Positions 32,652 through 40,730 of a stretch of 64,000 nucleotides of DNA are shown here, in pieces. How positions within the stretch are numbered: the stretch's first letter is position 1; each line of letters starts with the position of its first letter. The position numbers and the translations under genes were made by a program. The notes under the pieces were generated by a model. It was not told the DNA's origin. It searched no databases and was given only the letters and a program-made list of their open reading frames with translations. Origin of the DNA: Phragmitibacter flavus. Lineage in GTDB: Bacteria > Verrucomicrobiota > Verrucomicrobiia > Verrucomicrobiales > Verrucomicrobiaceae. The DNA lies in NCBI RefSeq assembly GCF_005780165.1, contig NZ_VAUV01000012.1, positions 62,001-126,000 of the forward strand. Reading direction: 5' to 3'.

Positions 32652-35600
32652 TTAGGCGTTGCGGCCGCAGCAGGATTTGTATTTTTTGCCGCTGCCACAG
32701 GGGCAGAGGTCGTTGCGGCCAACCTTTTGAACTTCGCGCTTCAAAGGAATGGTGATGCGTGGGCCTTCGTCGGCGGGTTTGGGCTCTTCGCGGTTTTCGG
32801 CGACGGCGGCGGGACGCGTGGTCGGGGGCTGACCGGGGTTTTCGGCGCTGGTCTGGCGGGCGTTTAGCATGCTCTGACGGATGTGCTCCATGAACATGTG
32901 CAGACGCTGGTGGCTGCTGAACAGGTTGGTGAGGACTTTGCCGTGGATGTTGGCCATCAGCTCTTCGAACATGGCGAAGGCTTCTTTTTTGTATTCCACC
33001 AAGGGGTTTTTCTCGGCGTAGGAACGCAGACGAATGCCTTCACGCAGACCGTCGATGGCATACAAATGTTGCTGCCAGAGGTCGTCGATGGCTTCGAGGA
33101 GAATGATGCGCTCGCTTTCCTGGAGAAGTTGGGGAAGAACGCCGGTGGTTTTGAGGTCGTAGGCGCGTTTGATGCGTTCGAGGATGAACGCGACGTTGGC
33201 GTCGAAGTCGCGGGTTTCGAAGGCGGCTTCCTGGGCGGTGAGGCCAAGGGGGAAGGTGGTGTTGAGCCAGTTGAGAAGCGCTTGATGGTTGGCTTCGACG
33301 TCATCGCCGCCTTGACGGGGCATGAACTCTTCGACGCGGTCGGGGAGCGTTTTTTCGACGACTTCGTCAAGGATGAGGCGTGGGTCGGGGCTGTCGAGGA
33401 CTTCGTTGCGGAAGGTGTAGACGACCTCGCGTTGCTGGTTCATGACGTCGTCGTATTCGAGGACGTGTTTGCGGCTGAGGTAGTTGCGTTGTTCGACGCG
33501 TTTCTGGGCGGTTTCGACGGAGCGGTTGAGCCAGGGATGTTCGAGTTCCTGGCCCTCTTCCATGCCGAAACGTTCCATGATTTTGGTCATGCGTTCGGCA
33601 GCGCCGAAGTTGCGCATGAGGTCGTCTTCGAAGCTGATGAAGAATTTACTTTCGCCGGGGTCGCCTTGACGGGCGCAACGTCCGCGCAGCTGGCGGTCGA
33701 CGCGACGGGATTCGTGGCGTTCGGTGCCGAGAACGAAGAGACCACCGAGGTCGGCAACGCCTGCGCCGAGTTTGATGTCGGTGCCGCGGCCTGCCATGTT
33801 GGTGGAGACGGTGACGGCACCCTTTTGGCCCGCGCGGGCGACGATTTCGGCTTCTTGACGATGGTATTTGGCGTTGAGGACGGCGTGGGGGATTTTCTGG
33901 AGTTTGAGGAGTCGGGAAACGGTCTCCGAAGTGTCGACGCTGGCGGTGCCGATGAGCATCGGCTGGCCGAGGGCGTGACGCTCGGTGATGAGTTTCAAGA
34001 CGGCCTGGTATTTCTCACGGCGGGTTTTGAAGATGTTGTCGTTTTGGTCGATGCGCTTGACCGGACGGTTGGTGGGGATGCTGAGGACGTCGAGGCCGTA
34101 GATGTCGTGGAACTCGGCGGCGTCGGTTTCGGCGGTGCCGGTCATGCCGCCCAATTTTTGATAAAGGCGGAAGTAGTTTTGGATGGTGATGGTGGCGAGA
34201 GTTTGGGTCTCTTGATCGATATGCACGCCTTCCTTGGCTTCGACGGCCTGGTGGAGTCCGTCGGACCAACGGCGACCGGGCATTTCACGACCGGTGTTTT
34301 CATCGACGATGACCACCTTGTTTTCGCGGACGACGTATTCGACGTCTTTTTCGTAAAGGCAGTAGGCGCGGAGGAGCTGGTTGATGCTGTGAATGCGCTG
34401 GCCCTGGGTGTCGAGTTTGGCCTGAAGCTCGTCTTTCTTGGCCTGTTTTTGGGCGTCGTTGAGGGACGTGTCGGTGTCGATGGTGGCGTAGTGGCTGGCA
34501 AGGTCGGGGAGGACGAAGGCGTCTGGATCGTCAGGGTTCAGATACTGGCGGCCAAGTTCACTGAGATCGGCGTCGTGGGTTTTTTCGTCGATGACGTAGT
34601 AAAGATCTTCCTTGAGGGCGAAGAGGGCGGTTTTCTGAGTGTCCTGATAGAAAGACAGCTCGGTTTTCTGCATGGCCTTGCGTTTTTCGTGGTCTTCCAT
34701 GGCGCGCATGAAACCGCGGTTCTTGGGATGACCGAGTCGGACCTGGAGGAGCTTGGTGCCTGCAAGGTCTAGTTCACCGGCTTCGAAGTGCTTGTTGGCT
34801 TCGGTGATGAGGTTGTTGCAGAGGGCGTTTTGACGGCGCACGAGCTGTTCGACGAGCGGTTTGTAGCGGTCGAACTGGTGGGTGCTGGAGGCGACGGGTC
34901 CGCTGATGATCAACGGCGTGCGGGCTTCGTCGATGAGGACGGAGTCGACTTCATCGATGATGGCGAAGTAGTGGCCGCGCTGAACTTGGTGTTCCTTGCT
35001 GCGGGCCATGCCGTTGTCGCGGAGGTAGTCGAAGCCGAACTCGCTGTTGGTGCCGTAGGTGATGTCGCAGGCATATTGGCCGCGGCGGATTTCAGGGGGC
35101 TGATCGTTTTGCAGGCAGCCGACGGTGAGGCCGAGGAATTTGTAGAGGGTGCCCATCCATTCAGAGTCGCGTCGTGCGAGGTAGTCGTTGACGGTGACGA
35201 CGTGAACGCCGCGACCAGTGAGGGCGTTGAGGAAGACGGGGAGGGTGCCGACGAGAGTTTTTCCTTCACCAGTGGCCATTTCGGCGATCATGCCGCGATG
35301 CAGGGCGGTGCCGCCGATGAGCTGGACATCGAAGTGGACCATTTCCCATTTGAGGGGCTGGTCGCAGACGAGGACTTCGCGACCGCAGAGGCGGCGGGCG
35401 GCGTTTTTGACGACGGCGAAAACTTCGGGGAGGATGTCGGCGAGGATGTCCTGTTCGATTTTGGTAAATTTGGGGGCGATGGCCTCGTAGGCGGCCTGGG
35501 CGCGGGTGATGCGGTCTTTCTTTTGGTCGAGGGGTTCGCTGGTCCAGGAGGATTCGGCGACGAGGGTTTGGTCGAGGGCGGGGAAAAATTCCTTCAGGCG

Positions 35601-35864
35601 GGTGAACTTGTCATCGAGAACACGGAGGCATTCATCGACTTGCTTGTCTTCGGCGAGTCGGAGCCAGACACCGCCGAGAAACTGGGGTTCATGGAAAGCG
35701 CTGAAGCGATCCTGCCAGGCTTTGGTGCGTTCGCGGAGGGCTTCTTCGGAGAGTTCCTGAAGTTTGGCTTCGTGTCCGTTGATGATGCTGACGATGGGCC
35801 AGAGTTTTTTGACGGCGCGCTGGTTTTTTGAGCCAATGATTTTGCGGATGATCCAATCGAACAT
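32652..35864 (-). CDS. secA: Preprotein translocase ATPase SecA
   Basis: A 1070-residue SecA, longer than the E. coli protein (901). Walker A is MATGEGKT (198-203), about 95 residues later than in E. coli because of an insertion after residue 50. DYLARRDSEWMG, IIDEVDSVLIDEARTPLIIS, NMAGRGTDIKLG and VDRQLRGRCARQGDPG are canonical motor motifs. A second large insertion of about 100 residues follows LIISGPV, as in SecA of Planctomycetes, Chlamydiae and Bacteroidetes. The C-terminus is the zinc SEC-C motif CPCGSGKKYKSCCG. It drives Sec-dependent export at the inner membrane. Confidence 0.97.
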   Translation of the reverse strand: MFDWIIRKIIGSKNQRAVKKLWPIVSIINGHEAKLQELSEEALRERTKAWQDRFSAFHEPQFLGGVWLRLAEDKQVDECLRVLDDKFTRLKEFFPALDQTLVAESSWTSEPLDQKKDRITRAQAAYEAIAPKFTKIEQDILADILPEVFAVVKNAARRLCGREVLVCDQPLKWEMVHFDVQLIGGTALHRGMIAEMATGEGKTLVGTLPVFLNALTGRGVHVVTVNDYLARRDSEWMGTLYKFLGLTVGCLQNDQPPEIRRGQYACDITYGTNSEFGFDYLRDNGMARSKEHQVQRGHYFAIIDEVDSVLIDEARTPLIISGPVASSTHQFDRYKPLVEQLVRRQNALCNNLITEANKHFEAGELDLAGTKLLQVRLGHPKNRGFMRAMEDHEKRKAMQKTELSFYQDTQKTALFALKEDLYYVIDEKTHDADLSELGRQYLNPDDPDAFVLPDLASHYATIDTDTSLNDAQKQAKKDELQAKLDTQGQRIHSINQLLRAYCLYEKDVEYVVRENKVVIVDENTGREMPGRRWSDGLHQAVEAKEGVHIDQETQTLATITIQNYFRLYQKLGGMTGTAETDAAEFHDIYGLDVLSIPTNRPVKRIDQNDNIFKTRREKYQAVLKLITERHALGQPMLIGTASVDTSETVSRLLKLQKIPHAVLNAKYHRQEAEIVARAGQKGAVTVSTNMAGRGTDIKLGAGVADLGGLFVLGTERHESRRVDRQLRGRCARQGDPGESKFFISFEDDLMRNFGAAERMTKIMERFGMEEGQELEHPWLNRSVETAQKRVEQRNYLSRKHVLEYDDVMNQQREVVYTFRNEVLDSPDPRLILDEVVEKTLPDRVEEFMPRQGGDDVEANHQALLNWLNTTFPLGLTAQEAAFETRDFDANVAFILERIKRAYDLKTTGVLPQLLQESERIILLEAIDDLWQQHLYAIDGLREGIRLRSYAEKNPLVEYKKEAFAMFEELMANIHGKVLTNLFSSHQRLHMFMEHIRQSMLNARQTSAENPGQPPTTRPAAVAENREEPKPADEGPRITIPLKREVQKVGRNDLCPCGSGKKYKSCCGRNA

Positions 35865-36058
35865 AAGACGTGAGTTGCGGGGAAAAGGGTGGGTGAAACG
35901 AAGAGGTGAAGAACGGAACGGGCAGGGCGGATGGCCACTGGAGTGGAGGGCTGTGCGTGTTCGCTGAGTGAATGGGACAAGCGGGCGGCTTCAATGTGAA
36001 GCGACGACGATCTTTTTTGCTTGGCCGGGTGCGCAACGAGGCAGGGAGCCAGTTTGGC

Positions 36059-36550
36059 TCAGGCGATTCGCAGGCGATGCTGGAAGCGCAAGGCGCTGGA
36101 GGCGGTGAGGAGAAATGACGGCAGGTCGGTGGTCGACTGCGCTGGGAGGGGGCGTGCGCTCGGGGCGTTTGGCCGGCGTTCAAGGTCGTGGAAGCCGGGT
36201 TGGCCCCAGAGCACTTGAAGATGGGAGGCGCCTTGAGGGAGGCTGATCGTGCCAGTCTGGGAGGGAGTCGGGGGGGCGAAGAGGTTTTGTTGGAAAAGGG
36301 AGCGCAGCGACTGGGCGATGGAATAGGCTGCGTTGCGGGCAAAACCACGCCGGGAGGTGGAAGACGCGTGGGTGGTCGCGTGATCGGAGATGGAGATGCT
36401 GCCGGGTTCCTCGCGATGGCGATCATCGACGCTGGCATGGAAGTCCGCCCGCAAACCGCTGAGCGAGAGGGCGGTTGCAGCCTGTGCATCCCAAGCGGCA
36501 AAAAAGATGCCGTAGGAGAGCAGTAGGATGAGTGTTGGCGGTTTGACCAT
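36059..36550 (-). CDS. Small secreted hypothetical protein
   Basis: The 163 residues begin with a good signal peptide (MVKPPTLILLLSYGIFFAAW ... AQA). The mature part is low in hydrophobic residues, rich in Ser, Arg and Pro, and contains QVLWGQPGFHDLE. No family was recognised. It lies upstream of secA on the same strand, separated by nearly 200 bp. Support comes from the signal peptide and lack of a better frame on either strand. Confidence 0.5.
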   Translation of the reverse strand: MVKPPTLILLLSYGIFFAAWDAQAATALSLSGLRADFHASVDDRHREEPGSISISDHATTHASSTSRRGFARNAAYSIAQSLRSLFQQNLFAPPTPSQTGTISLPQGASHLQVLWGQPGFHDLERRPNAPSARPLPAQSTTDLPSFLLTASSALRFQHRLRIA

Positions 36551-36652
36551 GAGTGGCGTGCGTGAGACGGAAAGGGGCTTTTCTGAAACGGGCGGTGACT
36601 ATGGTATGGAATTACGTTTTGCGCAACGGTTCAGTTTATGGGCTGAATCGGC

Positions 36653-37048
36653 TTATGGAATCACATACGCACCGGGTATGTTTTTATCGAGCGTGGCCAG
36701 TTGTATGGATTTAGCCTTCGCTAGCTCTAAAAGGTGTCCATCGGTGATTTGCTTGGGACCCAATACATAAGAGGGTAACTTTTTGGCACCGATGCCATCC
36801 GTAACCAGCTCGAAAGGAACTCGGCTAGTTTTTTTCAGTCCCTCAAGCGTTTCCACCGCTCCAGGCACGTCGTTCTCGAAGCCTGCCTGAACACTGACGC
36901 GGACGAATCCCAGTTCACTGATCGCACAAGTGGCTATTTTTGAATCAGAGCCGACTTCAACGGCAAACCAGCGGATGACACGCTGGTGCTCGGCGTGTCC
37001 TTGATGGGCGAGTGCAACGAGAACATTGACGTCGAGGAGCCAATTCAC
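36653..37048 (-). CDS. PIN-domain toxin (VapC family)
   Basis: A 131-residue PIN protein from a GTG start that overlaps the antitoxin stop as GTGA. MNWLLDVNVLVALAHQGHAE holds the first Asp, CAISELGFVRVSVQAG the next acidic site, and KQITDGHLLELAKAKSIQL with TLDKNI the last ones. VapC-type endoribonuclease expected. Its partner is AbrB-like, unlike the ribbon-helix-helix partner of the module at 28.8 kb, so the two toxins should not be cross-neutralised. Confidence 0.9.
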   Translation of the reverse strand: MNWLLDVNVLVALAHQGHAEHQRVIRWFAVEVGSDSKIATCAISELGFVRVSVQAGFENDVPGAVETLEGLKKTSRVPFELVTDGIGAKKLPSYVLGPKQITDGHLLELAKAKSIQLATLDKNIPGAYVIP

Positions 37049-37308
37049 GGGTAATCCTCCAGCAGTGCTTTGATCATCTCACTGGTGACAGGTTCAGTTT
37101 GCTCGCGTGCTTTGGTCACCCGCAGGCCAGTGAGCGGGTCAATAACGTATTCACGGTTCGAGCGGCGCGGGTGTTCGGGGGTCAGGACGACTGAGTCACC
37201 TTGCACTTCGCAGAGTAATTTGGTTCCCGGAGCCAGATGCAACTGACTGCGCACCATCCGGGGCAGGACGACTTGGCCTTTGCTGGAAAGGGTCGTGATG
37301 GTTGTCAT
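37045..37308 (-). CDS. AbrB/MazE-type antitoxin
   Basis: The 87-residue protein starts MTTITTLSSKGQVVLPRMVR and continues LHLAPGTKLLCEVQGDSVVL, the swapped-hairpin SpoVT-AbrB fold used by VapB/MazE antitoxins. The C-terminal tail (PVTSEMIKALLEDY) should bind the PIN toxin encoded next. It is the first gene of the pair and presumably represses their shared promoter. Confidence 0.9.
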   Translation of the reverse strand: MTTITTLSSKGQVVLPRMVRSQLHLAPGTKLLCEVQGDSVVLTPEHPRRSNREYVIDPLTGLRVTKAREQTEPVTSEMIKALLEDYP

Positions 37309-37393
37309 GCCAACAGCCTACCAGAGCTTGAGTGACTAAACAAGTAAGGCGTTCTTACTTTTTGAGATGTTTTGAAGGAACATTTCATCTCGC

Positions 37394-37597
37394 CCGGCAC
37401 CAAGTGCCAGGTTTGGGTGGGTGCCGAGGTGCGTCCTGGATGGACGCATCGTATGTGAAGAGGGATCAATACCGTAACGGACGAACAGCGGGGTTGTATG
37501 TTGGTCGTGCATGAGGCGTCCCTTCAGGACACGAATAGTCCCCGACACAAAACCCGGCACCTTGTGCCGGGCTGTTATGAAACGTCCCGATGGGACG
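37394..37597. repeat. Hairpin cluster upstream of the AbrB/PIN module
   Basis: This gene-free stretch holds several inverted repeats: GGCAC-CAA-GTGCC (37396-37408), GCGTCC/GGACGC (37431-37447), CCCGGCAC-CTT-GTGCCGGG (37553-37571) and CGTCCC-GAT-GGGACG (37583-37597). Stems of the first and third share the core GGCAC/GTGCC, so they belong to one repeat family. No convincing open frame was found between 37309 and 37643. Confidence 0.65.
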
Positions 37598-37643
37598 AGG
37601 AACGAGGTGCGGTGGCCGACGGGCGCGTTGGGTCCTCCAGTGA

Positions 37644-40202
37644 TTACGGTTTCACCCGCACAACGAAGGGCTTGGTGCTGAAGAATATTGCGGCGGCGGC
37701 TTTGACTTGTTCGGGGGTGATGCTGGAGATGATCTCGGGCTGGATGAGCTGGTGCTGGTAGCCGCGTCCGTTGAGTTGCTGCCAGCCAAAGGCGTCGGCG
37801 AGGGCGCCATTGCCTTGTTGACCACGCAGATAGGAGGACTTCCAGGTGGTTTTGGCGCGTTCCATTTCGTCGGGTTGCAGTCCGTTGGCGGCGAGGTCGG
37901 CGACTTCTTTAAGGAGTTCGGTTTCGACGAGGTCGAGCTTGGCGGGATCGGTGCCGACGTAGAAATAAAAGGCTCCGGCTCCTAGTGCGTGGAAGGCTTG
38001 GGTGCCGACGTAGTAGGCAAGGCCCATTTCTTCGCGGATGCGGTTGAAGAGGCGTGAGCCCATGTCGCTGCAGGCTTCATCAATGAGGTGCAGGACAGGG
38101 GCGAGGTCGTGTTCGAGTCCGACGGTGGGGAAACCGACGACGAGGACGCCTTGTTCCTTGTCGAGGGTGAGTTCGTGGCGACTGGGTTCGGCGGTGGGAG
38201 TGAGGGGCGCGTATTGGTCGCGGTGGCTGGTGCCGGGGGGGATGGGGCTGAAGAGGCGGGCGACCTGTTCGCGCACTTCTTCAGCTTTGACGTCGCCAAA
38301 CACGGAAATGACGCCGTTTTTGCCCTGGACGGTTTGTTGGAAGTGGGTTTTGCAGGCATCGACGTCGAGAGCTTGCACGCTTTCGATGGTGCCCATGGCG
38401 GTGCGTTCGTAGCTCAGTCCGGCGAAGATTTCCTTGCGGGCGCGGCGCAGGGCGACGGTGAGCGGGTCTTCCATTTCCTCGCGGATGGAAGCGATCTGGC
38501 GCTTTTTGAGGGTGGCGAGGGATTTGACGGGGAAGGTGGGGACGGTAAGGAGGTCAGCGATGAGGCCCATGGCGAGTTCTTCGTCGCCTTTCATGACGTC
38601 AGAACCGACAAAAAGACGATGGACATCGGCGCTGGATTGCAGGGAGCCGCCGCGGTCTTCGAGCAGGGCACCGATTTGTTCGGCGCTGCGTTTGCCGGCC
38701 CCTTTGGCGAGCAATTGGGCGGTGATTTGGGTGACGCCACCGGTTTCGCTGGTTTCGGAAGGGACGCCGGAGAGGAACTGGGTGCGCACGGAGACGAGCG
38801 GAAGGCGCGGATTTTCGCCAACGAGCAAAGTGAGGCCGTTGCTGAGGGTGAAGGATTGGATTTCTTCGCGGGTGTGGGTGGTGGCGATGCCGGTGGTTTT
38901 TTCGAGGGTGCCGGTGGGGTGGATGGAGACGCGGCTGAGGGTTTCAGGCACGAGATATTTGCGGGCAACCTGGACGATGTCGGCCACGGTGAGGGTGCTG
39001 ATGCGTTCGAGGTAAGCGCGATCGTGATTGAGATTGCCGACGCTCATCCAGCTGTGCGCCAGGGAGGAGGCCATGCCGCGGGTGGTGCTGCGGGTGCGGA
39101 GTTGATGGCTCAAGGTGGTGCGCACGGCTTTGTCGAGCTCGTCCGGTTTGCAGCCTTCTTCGCGGGCGGTTTGGATGATCTTGGAGATGGCTTCTTCGAC
39201 CTGCGCGAGGTCTTCGGGGTCGCATTCGGCTTCGACGGCGAAGAGTCCGCGATCGAGGGCGGACCAGGCACCGGCGCCGACCCAGTGGGCGATGCCGAGT
39301 TCTTCGCGAAGGAGGAGATTGAGTCGGGAACTGCGGCCGCTGCCGAGGATGAATCCGAGCACGTCGAGCGCGGGTTTGTCGGGATGGGAATCGCCGGGGA
39401 CCTGCCAGCCGAGGCTGAGTCGGGCGATGTCGGTGGCGAACTCGCGTTTGGCCTGACGGGTGGCGACCTGATCGGGTTCGTCGGGCATCATGACGGGCTC
39501 GTAAGGGCGACGCTGCCAGGTGCCGTAATGTTTTTCGACGCTTTCCATGATGGTGGCGCTGTCGATGGCGCCGGTGATGACGAGGAAGCAGTTGTTGGGG
39601 ACGTAGTGGCGGTTGACGAAGTGAACGACATCTTCGCGTCCGACCTGATTGAAGACCTCAAGGTGGCCGATGATGGGGTGGCGCAGGGGGTGTTCGCGAA
39701 AGGCGGTTTGCTGGAGGAGGTGTTGCAGGGCGGACTGGGGATCGTCGTTGTCCATGGCGAACTCGCGACGGATGACTTCCTGTTCCTTGACGAGTTCACC
39801 CGCGTCGAAGTTGGAGTTGCGCGCCATGTCGGAGAGGATGCCGAGGTAGCCGTCGACTTGTTCGGCGACGCCTTCGATCCAGTAGACGGTGCGTTCGAAG
39901 GTGGTGTAGGCATTGACGTAACCGCCGCGGGCCTGGATTTCTTGGGAGATTTGGGAGGCGGTGCGGGTGGTGGTGCCTTTGAAGAACATGTGTTCGACGA
40001 GGTGGGCGAGGCCTGCACCGGTCCATTTTTCTTCATGAAGGCTGCCGGCTTTGACCCAGAATTGCACGCTGGCGAGCGGATGGGCATGGTCCTCGAGCAG
40101 GATGACTTCGAGTCCGTTGTTCAAGGTATGGAACTGGGCGGCGTTCGGTGGGAGGGAGAGCTGATCGGGGGCGGCAGGGGAGGTGCTGTGGAGTTGATTC
40201 AT
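37644..40202 (-). CDS. Two-domain M16 (pitrilysin-type) zinc metallopeptidase
   Basis: From MNQLHSTSPAAPDQLSL the protein has 852 residues and contains two M16 units. The first has the inverted zinc motif HLVEH (His67, Glu70, His71) and the third ligand Glu147 in VIRREFAMDNDDP. The second (about 430-850) lacks HxxEH and should be the non-catalytic partner half, as in fused processing-peptidase-like enzymes. A signal peptide is not evident. The start overlaps the stop of the Minf_1886-family gene as ATGA, so the two are translated together. Substrate unknown. Confidence 0.93.
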   Translation of the reverse strand: MNQLHSTSPAAPDQLSLPPNAAQFHTLNNGLEVILLEDHAHPLASVQFWVKAGSLHEEKWTGAGLAHLVEHMFFKGTTTRTASQISQEIQARGGYVNAYTTFERTVYWIEGVAEQVDGYLGILSDMARNSNFDAGELVKEQEVIRREFAMDNDDPQSALQHLLQQTAFREHPLRHPIIGHLEVFNQVGREDVVHFVNRHYVPNNCFLVITGAIDSATIMESVEKHYGTWQRRPYEPVMMPDEPDQVATRQAKREFATDIARLSLGWQVPGDSHPDKPALDVLGFILGSGRSSRLNLLLREELGIAHWVGAGAWSALDRGLFAVEAECDPEDLAQVEEAISKIIQTAREEGCKPDELDKAVRTTLSHQLRTRSTTRGMASSLAHSWMSVGNLNHDRAYLERISTLTVADIVQVARKYLVPETLSRVSIHPTGTLEKTTGIATTHTREEIQSFTLSNGLTLLVGENPRLPLVSVRTQFLSGVPSETSETGGVTQITAQLLAKGAGKRSAEQIGALLEDRGGSLQSSADVHRLFVGSDVMKGDEELAMGLIADLLTVPTFPVKSLATLKKRQIASIREEMEDPLTVALRRARKEIFAGLSYERTAMGTIESVQALDVDACKTHFQQTVQGKNGVISVFGDVKAEEVREQVARLFSPIPPGTSHRDQYAPLTPTAEPSRHELTLDKEQGVLVVGFPTVGLEHDLAPVLHLIDEACSDMGSRLFNRIREEMGLAYYVGTQAFHALGAGAFYFYVGTDPAKLDLVETELLKEVADLAANGLQPDEMERAKTTWKSSYLRGQQGNGALADAFGWQQLNGRGYQHQLIQPEIISSITPEQVKAAAAIFFSTKPFVVRVKP

Positions 40203-40594
40203 TGGCGGGAAGATTTTTTTTGGTAAGGTTTCGACAGGAATTCCTCGAGCGGGATGCCGTCGGCAAAGTCTTCGAGTTTGTCGCTTTCGTTTTTGCCGAA
40301 GTATTCGGCTTCGATGAGGTTGTAGACCATGTTGCCGACGTCTTCGCTGGAGCGGATGCCCCATTCGCGCATGACGATGACGGCCATGGGGCCAAATTGT
40401 TGGAGGGCGAGGTCGCGGAAGCCGCGCAGCATTTCCGGTCCGGTGACGTGATGGCTGTCGGCCTTGTCGCGATTCAGGAGCTGGACGGTGTGGGCGAGGC
40501 TGTCGCAGACGAAGGCATAGGCTTGGGGTGCATAACGCGAGTCGCGTTGTTGCACGGCATGCATGGCCAGTTGGAAAGCAAAATTTTCCTTCAT
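40199..40594 (-). CDS. Minf_1886-family protein (Verrucomicrobia/Planctomycetes-type)
   Basis: A 131-residue protein starting MKENFAFQLAMHAVQQRDSR. YAPQAYAFVCDSLAHTVQLL, HHVTGPEMLRGFRDLALQQF and GPMAVIVMREWGIRSSEDVG follow the pattern I know for the Minf_1886 family, which is found largely in Verrucomicrobia and Planctomycetes and has no assigned function. It lacks signal peptide and membrane helix. The ATGA overlap with the M16 peptidase gene suggests a functional link, which is inference. Confidence 0.85.
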   Translation of the reverse strand: MKENFAFQLAMHAVQQRDSRYAPQAYAFVCDSLAHTVQLLNRDKADSHHVTGPEMLRGFRDLALQQFGPMAVIVMREWGIRSSEDVGNMVYNLIEAEYFGKNESDKLEDFADGIPLEEFLSKPYQKKSSRQ

Positions 40595-40730
40595 CACTCG
40601 TCGTGGACGAACGGGTAACATGGCGCAAAGGGGCGATGGGTCAAGGTTGCCATGGAGGAAGGGTGCTGACTGGTGCTTTTTCCAAGTGGTGCATGAAAGG
40701 CGATGGATGTGGCGTAGGTTGCTGTTGAGT

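Noticed and set aside
32883-34772. Long plus-strand frame opposite secA
   Set aside because: Shadow of secA; no domain, and the opposite strand is unmistakably SecA.
35689-36501. 270-codon minus-strand frame overlapping the secA start
   Set aside because: Overlaps secA in another frame with Pro/Ser/Arg-rich composition; not protein-like.
38088-40226. 712-codon plus-strand frame opposite the M16 peptidase
   Set aside because: Antisense composition (Gly/Ala/Asp/Val repeats) and no known motif; the minus strand carries HLVEH and the M16 pattern.
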